A stretch of 7,511 nucleotides of DNA from Acidobacteriota bacterium (GTDB taxonomy: Bacteria > Acidobacteriota > Terriglobia > Terriglobales > Acidobacteriaceae). The stretch is from positions 1 to 7,511 of the forward strand of contig JAJYSL010000208.1 of assembly GCA_021793595.1 (NCBI GenBank), written 5' to 3'. The notes under the pieces are model-generated. The model had not been told where the DNA came from and searched no databases. It saw nothing but the letters and a program-made list of their open reading frames with translations. Shown here in pieces: positions 1-5,587 of this stretch. The position numbers were made by a program, and so were the translations under genes. Every line of letters begins with the position of its first letter. The stretch's first letter is position 1.

Positions 1-3000
1 GTTGCAACTGGTTGCCGCTGCTGAATTGCGGCAGCGGGTGATTCAACCAATTGAAGGCCGACGCACGGAATTGCACGTTTTGGCTGCCACGAATCTCAAA
101 CGTCTTATAGATTGCCAAGTCGTTTTCGATGTAGGCCGCATTCGCAAAATATGGAAAGTTTTGCCCTCCATACTGTCCAATAGGTGGAGCGCCAAAGCAA
201 TCCTGATTGAGCAACTGGTTGCTCTTCAATCCGGACTTTGGATTGCAAATTAATACTGGCATGATGTTGAGACCGGCATCGGTTCCATAGTAGGTTGCAG
301 AGCCGATTCCGCTGCCAATCCCGTTGGCTGCGGCATTGGCTGGCAATCCGGTATAGGTAATGCCCAAGCTGAAGTTTCCTGGCGAACCGTTCTCCTGCTG
401 AAGGCTGCCCCCCTGCTGCCAGGAACTGATACCGGAAATCGTCCATCCGTTCGCGGCACCTCGCAAAAACATATTGTTGCCGTGGATTAGTTCCCCGAAT
501 TGGTAGATGTAGTTTGAGTTGAACAGAAATGGCCGATCCACATTCAACACTCCGTAGTTGGCGCGAGTGACAAAGGGATTGATCTGGAACGCTGCCGTTC
601 CCAACTGCTTCTGCCATGTGAAGTTGAAGTCGAAGACAAAGCGACCGGACCGCTTTGTCCAGGAAGCCTGGATCGCGTTGTAGTTGGAAAAGAACGTCGA
701 CTGGTGCATGGGGATCTGGCTGGTCCCGTAGGCATATCCAAATGGATGGTAGTCGGCGAGTGAGTTCCCTGTTTTGGTTCCGTCAGTGTCCTGCGTGACA
801 TTTTCAGGATTGTTCGAAATAACATTGGTCCGCGGATCGGGCAGGAAAAGCGCGCCGATTGGAGTTTTGTTTTGATCGGCAAGTCCCGGAAATGCGGAAC
901 CGTTGCTGGACTCGCCGTCGTTGTCCATCTGGCTGCTGCTGCTGCCGACATAGGCAACATCCAGCAGAGAGTTCCACGGCAGTTGCTGGTCAATGGTTAG
1001 ATTCCAACTATAGGTGAGTGGAATTCCGTAGTCGGTTGGGTCTGCGGCTTGAGTACCACTATAGATTCCCGTCGCCGGCTTGAATCCGAGCTGGCCCGCG
1101 ACCGGGGCTGGTGATAGCCGGGCCGCTGCGCCCGCGGGAGTACTGATAAGACCAATCTGCGACTGCAACACTTCGGTATTGCCCGGCAAGCTATAGCTCC
1201 GAATGTTCTGCGCAGTTTGAAGGTCAGCGGCGTAGTCGTTGTACTGATCGGCCCACCGATACGCACCCCACCCGCCACGGACCATCGTTTTGCCGTTTCC
1301 AAACACGTCGTAGGACAGGCCGAAACGCGGGGAAAGGAAGGCCAGCCGGTTCGGCATGCCGCTGAGCGGTATACCGGAACTGATGCCATGCCAGTAGTAG
1401 CCCGGTTCGGCTTTACCGGAGTAATAATCGGACGCGACGCGGCTTGCGTAGAAGACCGCCATGCCGGTGCCTGTGCGGTCGTACCAGTGGCCGACATGCT
1501 CCAGGCGCGCGCCGATTTCCACATTCAGCCTGTTGTTCACTTTCCAGTTGTCGTTCCCGTAGAAGGAAACGATCTGATAGGCCATATCGCTGTTGGGCGA
1601 TTTATTCGCCTCGTTGTACCCGGTCACCGAACCCATGATGAAGTTGGCGGTCGGGTTGTTCGGCGAACCAACCAGGCCGCCTCCGAGAAACGGGTTCTGC
1701 GCTTGACCGAAATTTGTGAAAGCTCCGTTCATTTGCTGGCCGCCGCCTTGATAATTGCCGGTATTCTGCGTGAACGCGCCAAACTTCAAGGTATGGGAAC
1801 CGACGACCTTGGTGAAATTGTCGGCAAAGGCTGGGTCTTCCTTGCGGACCTGGTAAACGCCCGACGGTTCATAGTCATCTCCCTGGGAGAAATCCGGGAA
1901 GGTGAAGTTTCCCGCCGAACTGTAGGCAGGGGCCAGCTTCGATCCGGGGCTGAAGACCTCTCCGTAGCCTGGAGCGGTTGGGTAGCCAAATGAAGTTCTC
2001 CAGGCTCCCTTCGGGTTGGCGGGTTGATTCGGCAGGTTGCCATAGCCCCAACTTGCGATCACCTCGTTGGTAGTAGTGGCATTGAACACGTGGATGAAGT
2101 GACCGGCAGCGGTCTTGGTATAGGAGTACTGATACAGGCCTCCGCCCGGATACGGCACGGAATTGCCTGGCGTCCAGTAGATATGGGCCCCGTTCCCCTG
2201 ATCGAGGGATGAGCTGTATTCCTGATTGTAGGAAACGTAGAACTTGGTGTTGTCGCTCGGGTTCCAGTCGACACGGACGCGCCAGACCCAGCCGTCCACA
2301 TGGTTGATGATCGGCTGGTAGTAGTTGTAACCGCCGGGGGTCGTCGCCGGATTGGAGTAGCCGCCCGCCGGATTCGGCGTCCCGTCGGCGTTGTACACCT
2401 TGGGCCAGAAGGAGGACAAGGCAGTGGACGACGGCAAGATAAAGTTAGCAGGCACTTTTTGCCCATTGTCGTAGGTTGTCTTTCCATCGGCGCCCAAGTG
2501 GTAGCCAGGGAGGGCCGTCGACGGTAACGCCGCGCTTCCGTCGGAGTAAGTCGTGCCGGACAAGTCATTGCACCACTGGCCGTTGGCGCCATTCCCAGAA
2601 AAGCCGTTGGGGCAGAGCGCCTGGTTGTCTGCATTGTCGTTGGTGAAGTCTCCAGCCATCATTGCGGGAGTGGGAATATAGGACGTGAGGACGTTGGCAT
2701 TTCCCTGGTCTTGCAGCCATCGTTCATAGCCGCCCCAGAAGAAGAGCCGTTTGTGAGTTTTCGGCACGTATCCGCCGATGTTGCCGCCGGGGTAATAGTA
2801 CGACGCACCGCCCTTGGGTTTGCCCTGGTGATTGCTCTGCCAGTCGTTCGCGTTCATCGCGTCGTTACGGGCATCGAAATACGCTTCGCCATGGTAATGA
2901 TCGGTACCGGACTTGCTGATGGTACTGATGACGACCGGGCCAAATTCCTGGTCCGCGCCAAAGTTGGAAGTCAACACACTGACTTCCTGCACCATTTCAG

Positions 3001-3730
3001 GGTTGATGGTCCCGATCGAACCGCCCATATCTCCAGGGTCGATAACGTTGACGCCGTCCGACAGTAACTGCGTCGGGCCCCTGTACTCCGCGCCGCTTAC
3101 GTTTAATCCGTTACCGATGGAACTGGTCTGTGCGGTCACGGTCAGAGCGTTGAACGAAGGTCCGTTGCTGAGACCATTTGGAGTCTGGACAACTCCTGGC
3201 AGCACTTTCAACAACTCCGTTACGTCGCGGCCTTCCAAATCGATGTTCTGAATGTCCTTGTAAGTCAGCACATCTGATCGGGACCCGGTGGTCATGGGGA
3301 TGATCTGGGCCGCTGCCTGCACAGTCACTCTCTGGGTGGCGCTGCCGATTGCGAGCGTCAGGCCCGGCACGTCACGCGAATCGCCGGCGTGCAGGATAAT
3401 CCCAGTCAATTCCTTGGGAACGAAGCCCTTTGCAACCGCCTTGACGGAATAGGTGCCTGGAACCAAGGATGGAAACGCAAAAAAGCCGGAATCGCTGCTG
3501 GTCGTAACGCGCGTGTCTTGCGTGGCCTCATTAATCAAACTGACTTGGGCTCCAGGGATGACCGCCCCGGTAGGATCCTGAACCGTACCGGAAACTGTGG
3601 CTGTGGTCTGCGCGTGTGCGGAAGGTAGAAATACAAGGAGCAGTGCCATGGTCATCAGGAGACCCACACTGCGTTTTACAAGAGATAGGTGGAGGTTCGC
3701 AGACCGGCCGAACCCATAAAGCTGTTTCAT
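1..3730 (-). CDS. Oar-like TonB-dependent outer-membrane receptor with N-terminal carboxypeptidase-regulatory-like domain (partial, C-terminus off the left edge)
   Basis: I translated this frame codon by codon on the minus strand and found no stop from the ATG at 3730-3728 to the edge, giving at least 1243 residues. Residues 1-40 form a signal peptide: a basic n-region with K19 and R20, a hydrophobic core at about 22-36, and a cut after AHA (38-40). Residues 42 to about 130 match a carboxypeptidase-regulatory-like beta-sandwich (VSGTVQDPTGAVIPGAQV, then DSGFFAF, then LVPGTYSV). RVTVQA at 134-139 resembles a TonB box. The plug follows at about 145-270 (ELLKVLPGV, LLSDGVNVID, ISTISKSGT). The rest is the aromatic-rich beta-barrel, with RASAFNWLNHPLPQF near the visible end, a typical near-C-terminal strand, so perhaps several tens of residues are missing. 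GGAGG at 3739-3735 fixes the start. The family imports large ligands across the outer membrane using TonB-ExbBD energy. A xylo-oligosaccharide ligand is inferred only from the neighbours. No SusD-type partner lies upstream. Confidence 0.95.
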   Translation of the reverse strand, partial: MKQLYGFGRSANLHLSLVKRSVGLLMTMALLLVFLPSAHAQTTATVSGTVQDPTGAVIPGAQVSLINEATQDTRVTTSSDSGFFAFPSLVPGTYSVKAVAKGFVPKELTGIILHAGDSRDVPGLTLAIGSATQRVTVQAAAQIIPMTTGSRSDVLTYKDIQNIDLEGRDVTELLKVLPGVVQTPNGLSNGPSFNALTVTAQTSSIGNGLNVSGAEYRGPTQLLSDGVNVIDPGDMGGSIGTINPEMVQEVSVLTSNFGADQEFGPVVISTISKSGTDHYHGEAYFDARNDAMNANDWQSNHQGKPKGGASYYYPGGNIGGYVPKTHKRLFFWGGYERWLQDQGNANVLTSYIPTPAMMAGDFTNDNADNQALCPNGFSGNGANGQWCNDLSGTTYSDGSAALPSTALPGYHLGADGKTTYDNGQKVPANFILPSSTALSSFWPKVYNADGTPNPAGGYSNPATTPGGYNYYQPIINHVDGWVWRVRVDWNPSDNTKFYVSYNQEYSSSLDQGNGAHIYWTPGNSVPYPGGGLYQYSYTKTAAGHFIHVFNATTTNEVIASWGYGNLPNQPANPKGAWRTSFGYPTAPGYGEVFSPGSKLAPAYSSAGNFTFPDFSQGDDYEPSGVYQVRKEDPAFADNFTKVVGSHTLKFGAFTQNTGNYQGGGQQMNGAFTNFGQAQNPFLGGGLVGSPNNPTANFIMGSVTGYNEANKSPNSDMAYQIVSFYGNDNWKVNNRLNVEIGARLEHVGHWYDRTGTGMAVFYASRVASDYYSGKAEPGYYWHGISSGIPLSGMPNRLAFLSPRFGLSYDVFGNGKTMVRGGWGAYRWADQYNDYAADLQTAQNIRSYSLPGNTEVLQSQIGLISTPAGAAARLSPAPVAGQLGFKPATGIYSGTQAADPTDYGIPLTYSWNLTIDQQLPWNSLLDVAYVGSSSSQMDNDGESSNGSAFPGLADQNKTPIGALFLPDPRTNVISNNPENVTQDTDGTKTGNSLADYHPFGYAYGTSQIPMHQSTFFSNYNAIQASWTKRSGRFVFDFNFTWQKQLGTAAFQINPFVTRANYGVLNVDRPFLFNSNYIYQFGELIHGNNMFLRGAANGWTISGISSWQQGGSLQQENGSPGNFSLGITYTGLPANAAANGIGSGIGSATYYGTDAGLNIMPVLICNPKSGLKSNQLLNQDCFGAPPIGQYGGQNFPYFANAAYIENDLAIYKTFEIRGSQNVQFRASAFNWLNHPLPQFSSGNQLQ

Positions 3731-3734
3731 GTTG

Positions 3735-3739
3735 CCTCC
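3735..3739 (-). promoter_or_regulatory. Ribosome binding site of the TonB-dependent receptor
   Basis: On the minus strand GGAGG lies four bases upstream of the ATG at 3730. It supports this start over the internal methionines at residues 26 and 28, which would remove most of the signal peptide. Confidence 0.8.
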
Positions 3740-3743
3740 AAAG

Positions 3744-3754
3744 CCCCGAAGGGG
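3744..3754 (-). other. Small GC hairpin in the receptor mRNA leader, UUCG-type loop
   Basis: The minus strand reads CCCCTTCGGGG. It can fold as a three-pair stem closed by a C(UUCG)G tetraloop, an exceptionally stable loop class, or as a four-pair stem with a UUC loop. It sits four bases upstream of the Shine-Dalgarno sequence. It might insulate or influence ribosome access, but it is short and could be chance. Confidence 0.3.
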
Positions 3755-3827
3755 TAGACGTTCATTCGACTCTTCAAGCGCCGATTTTCCATATGGCGAG
3801 GGGCGACCGCTGAAAATACAGCACCGA

Positions 3828-3841
3828 CTAAATCGCTTTAC
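3828..3841. promoter_or_regulatory. Candidate repressor site A: CTAAA-TCGC-TTTAC
   Basis: An inverted repeat with arms CTAAA and TTTAC (four of five positions pair) around a four-base centre containing CG. It follows the same pattern as the perfect repeat at 3899-3912. Arms rich in A/T around a central CG are common in LacI-family operators, so a sugar-responsive LacI-type repressor is a reasonable guess. It would lie downstream of the candidate promoter, within the early transcribed leader of the receptor gene. No regulator gene is visible in the window. Confidence 0.35.
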
Positions 3842-3855
3842 TTGGCCGCAGCAAT

Positions 3856-3884
3856 GTTTAGTCCAATCGAATATCGATTGTCAA
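3856..3884 (-). promoter_or_regulatory. Candidate sigma-70 promoter of the TonB-dependent receptor
   Basis: The minus strand carries a perfect TTGACA at 3884-3879. The best -10 at suitable spacing is poor: TAAACA at 3860-3855 (18-base spacer) or CTAAAC at 3861-3856 (17-base spacer). A strong -35 with a weak -10 would fit a regulated promoter, and the spacer is filled by the palindrome at 3864-3880. The leader to the ATG would be roughly 120 bases. Other weak boxes downstream cannot be excluded. Confidence 0.4.
3864..3880. promoter_or_regulatory. Perfect 7-bp inverted repeat overlapping the receptor promoter (operator candidate)
   Basis: CAATCGA (3864-3870) and TCGATTG (3874-3880) are perfect inverted copies separated by ATA. 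The element occupies nearly all of the spacer between the TTGACA at 3884-3879 and the putative -10, and overlaps two bases of the -35. A protein bound here would block RNA polymerase directly. The identity of the binding protein is unknown. Confidence 0.45.
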
Positions 3885-3898
3885 GCTGTTTTTCCTTT

Positions 3899-3912
3899 CT
3901 AAAGTGTTTTAG
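3899..3912. promoter_or_regulatory. Candidate repressor site B: perfect CTAAA-GTGT-TTTAG
   Basis: A perfect inverted repeat with five-base arms and a four-base centre. It matches the architecture of the site at 3828-3841; the two centres are 71 bp apart. It lies about 15 bases upstream of the candidate -35 box, so the two sites bracket the promoter. Confidence 0.4.
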
Positions 3913-4116
3913 TCCAGACATTGGAAGGCACGATTCGTCACATCGTGAAACAGTTGGGAGACGAAACAAGGGGAAACGAGTAAACAATCGCTTTTCTTGA
4001 ATGTGCCCCATACCTGAAGCAGGATCCAAGCGTCATTTCCTGAAGCGAGAAATTTTTGTGAAAAAGTTGATTGGATGTCACGAAAATTGTCCGCCAGTGG
4101 GCGAATCTCGGCTGCG

Positions 4117-4139
4117 CGGTCGAGAGGGACAGTCGACCG
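4117..4139. repeat. Seven-pair inverted repeat (hairpin) downstream of the esterase gene
   Basis: CGGTCGA (4117-4123) and TCGACCG (4133-4139) are perfect inverted copies around a nine-base loop. No T-run follows on either strand, so it is not a standard intrinsic terminator. It could stabilise the 3' end of the esterase transcript or be a protein site. Confidence 0.35.
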
Positions 4140-4210
4140 AGTTGAAGACACAAATTCGCTCTTGCGCAGAGGCAATTATCAATCGGATTGACCACCGGCA
4201 TCGCAAAACA

Positions 4211-4237
4211 CGACCATCATGCCGCCCAGCTTGGTCG
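4211..4237 (-). terminator. Weak terminator-like hairpin after the esterase stop codon
   Basis: The arms CGACCA (4211-4216) and TGGTCG (4232-4237) pair perfectly around a 15-base loop, starting about 19 bases after the esterase TGA. On the minus strand the stem is followed by TGTTTTG, a poor U-tract. The long loop and short T-run make it a weak candidate; Rho-dependent termination or read-through to the receptor is also possible. Confidence 0.3.
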
Positions 4238-4255
4238 CGCTCGCCGAAGAATAGC

Positions 4256-5509
4256 TCACGGATGGAACAGTGACAGCGGGATAGCGTTCGCCATCGCACG
4301 ATACCCGGCAGGCGATGGGTGCAGATGGTCACCCGAATCGTAGCGCGGGAACAGCCGGTCGGGATGGCTCGGATCCCGCATCACCTTGTCAAAATCGATG
4401 ACTGCATCGAAATGCCCGCGCTCACGAATCCATGCATTCACTGCGTTGCGATCCTGTTCGTCCCTGGCGGTCGGATGGTAATAGTCGGAGCCGGCGTAAG
4501 GCGTGATCGTCCCGCCGATGACTTCAATTCCATGTACGTGCGCTCGCAGGATCATTTGCCGATACGCCGCCAAGATGTGGGCCACCAACGCGTCATGCGC
4601 GGCAATCGGAACCACTCCCAGGCGAGTCAGACCGCCCAGATCGTTCACTCCCTCAAGAACAACCACATAACGAACGCCGGTCTGCGCAAGCACATCGCGA
4701 TTAAAGCGCGCTAGAGCATTTGGCCCAAGGCCATCCACCAGAAGATGGTTGCCACCAATGCCCGCGTTCAGTACCCCGATCTCGTTTGTCGCAGGTGAGC
4801 CTTGCAGGCGTTCGGCCAGGTCATCCGTCCAGCGATCATTTCCGTTGGTCGTCGATGCGTGACCATCCGTGATGGAATCACCCAGAGCTACGATGGAAAC
4901 TGCATCCGGCGGGGCCGCCACGTCGACACCTGCAATCTGGTACCAATGATCGACCTTCGTCGCGTTTGGCAACGTAGCAGTAGACACCAGGTTGCCATGC
5001 ACCACATACGATGTAGCGCGCGAACCAGGATGCCCTGTCTGCTGCGCGGGCGGTTCCTGTAAATGAAAACTGATCGCCAGATTGGAGAGAGCGCTCACCG
5101 GAAAATTGATCGGGTCGGAAATATACTCAGCCCCCGCAGGAATCACTACCGCGAAGCTTCCAGCGAACGTCAGCGCCTTGTCCGTTGCTACGTCGATCTG
5201 GTCACTCGAGGGCGATAGCGGACGCGCGATGTGGACAGAGTCGATATGCAACGGCGCCGCCCCAAATGCATTCGACAGATGCACGCGCAGCTCTTCCCCA
5301 CCCACAGACAGGTGCACAATCTGGCGCAGCGTCGCATCGCGTAACTCGTCTGGAGGAAGCGCATTTGCCGGCTCCGGGATCTGCTGCGACGATGCCCATG
5401 AGCCAACCCAATGAGCAACGGCGGGCGCATTCTGCGCGGAACATGACAGCAGCGCAAACGCGGACAGCCATACGGAAAGCATGAAAGTGACTTGATATCT
5501 AAATCGCAT
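4256..5509 (-). CDS. Exported SGNH/GDSL-family esterase (probable carbohydrate acetylesterase)
   Basis: This 417-residue hydrolase carries all four SGNH blocks in its C-terminal half: LGDSITDG with nucleophile S212, the block II glycine in NAGIGGN (G253), GVND with N289, and DHLHPSPAGY with D394 and H397. Residues 1 to about 26 are an export signal (R2, R4, hydrophobic 9-22). LLSC at 20-23 is an imperfect lipobox, so it may be a lipoprotein anchored at C23 or a soluble periplasmic or secreted enzyme. Residues about 32-195, before the catalytic domain, are probably an extra beta-rich domain (HWVGSWASSQQ, VHLSNAFG), making it longer than a bare GDSL lipase. ATG 5509 is the first possible start in frame, since a TAG lies upstream with no start between, but its ribosome site is weak. 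It diverges from the GH8 and GH115 genes. Removal of acetyl groups from xylan is inferred from that context; another acyl ester substrate is possible. Confidence 0.92.
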   Translation of the reverse strand: MRFRYQVTFMLSVWLSAFALLSCSAQNAPAVAHWVGSWASSQQIPEPANALPPDELRDATLRQIVHLSVGGEELRVHLSNAFGAAPLHIDSVHIARPLSPSSDQIDVATDKALTFAGSFAVVIPAGAEYISDPINFPVSALSNLAISFHLQEPPAQQTGHPGSRATSYVVHGNLVSTATLPNATKVDHWYQIAGVDVAAPPDAVSIVALGDSITDGHASTTNGNDRWTDDLAERLQGSPATNEIGVLNAGIGGNHLLVDGLGPNALARFNRDVLAQTGVRYVVVLEGVNDLGGLTRLGVVPIAAHDALVAHILAAYRQMILRAHVHGIEVIGGTITPYAGSDYYHPTARDEQDRNAVNAWIRERGHFDAVIDFDKVMRDPSHPDRLFPRYDSGDHLHPSPAGYRAMANAIPLSLFHP

Positions 5510-5587
5510 TAGAGTTGCTCGTTTTCGGCACGTGGACTAGGATAGCCCTTGTTTTCTGCCGCAGCCAATAATTTTCCGGAGGATCAA
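5510..5587. promoter_or_regulatory. Divergent intergenic region with overlapping candidate promoters
   Basis: These 78 bases must drive or separate the esterase (leftward) and GH8 (rightward) genes. Rightward, TTGCTC (5515-5520), a 17-base spacer and TAGGAT (5538-5543) form a modest sigma-70 match. Leftward, TTGGCT, an 18-base spacer and TATCCT (read from 5544 down to 5539) form a similar one. The two -10 boxes overlap almost completely, so the promoters may compete. The palindrome CACGTG at 5529-5534 and the 7-mer TGGACTA at 5533-5539, which also occurs twice in front of the receptor gene, lie beside them. None of these boxes is strong. Confidence 0.35.
5578..5583 (+). promoter_or_regulatory. 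Ribosome binding site that sets the GTG start of the GH8 gene
   Basis: GGAGGA is followed after four bases by GTG at 5588. The longer in-frame alternative, TTG at 5549, would put 13 polar or neutral residues before the signal peptide and would place this Shine-Dalgarno sequence inside the coding region. Confidence 0.8.

Larger units (their letters stand above)
3857..3916. repeat. Direct repeat TTTAGTCCA, two copies
   Basis: The 9-mer TTTAGTCCA occurs at 3857-3865 and again at 3908-3916, 51 bases apart (close to five helical turns). The reverse form of its first seven bases, GACTAAA, is at 3826-3832. Thus three copies of the same 7-mer, in both orientations, sit within 90 bp around the candidate promoter. 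The second copy overlaps the perfect inverted repeat at 3899-3912. This points to a multi-site protein-binding region rather than coding sequence. Confidence 0.45.
3913..4255. other. Gene-free intergenic stretch between the esterase and the receptor
   Basis: I see no credible gene here. Several overlapping frames on both strands stay open for 60-90 codons, but none has a Shine-Dalgarno sequence, and their translations lack any recognisable domain, membrane segment or signal. The part nearest the receptor is AT-rich, as expected of a promoter region. The part nearest the esterase holds two hairpins, described separately. A small RNA cannot be excluded from sequence alone. Confidence 0.6.

Noticed and set aside
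105..993. Two open frames on the minus strand at 105-617 and 544-993
   Set aside because: They overlap the receptor in another frame of the same strand. The receptor frame gives continuous barrel-type sequence through both, so there is no frameshift or split gene.
1217..1993. 258-codon open frame on the plus strand
   Set aside because: It lies wholly antisense to the receptor gene, has no ribosome site or recognisable domain, and its codons are the complement of a clearly real protein. Other open frames inside 1-3730 on either strand fail for the same reasons.
4013..4050. Short direct repeat CCTGAAGC in two copies
   Set aside because: Eight bases repeated once over a short distance in AT-mixed intergenic DNA, with no associated palindrome or gene; probably chance.
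3838..4273. Several 60-90 codon frames on both strands in and near the intergenic stretch
   Set aside because: They overlap one another in different frames, have no Shine-Dalgarno sequence, and their composition looks random. One on the plus strand also runs into the esterase 3' end.
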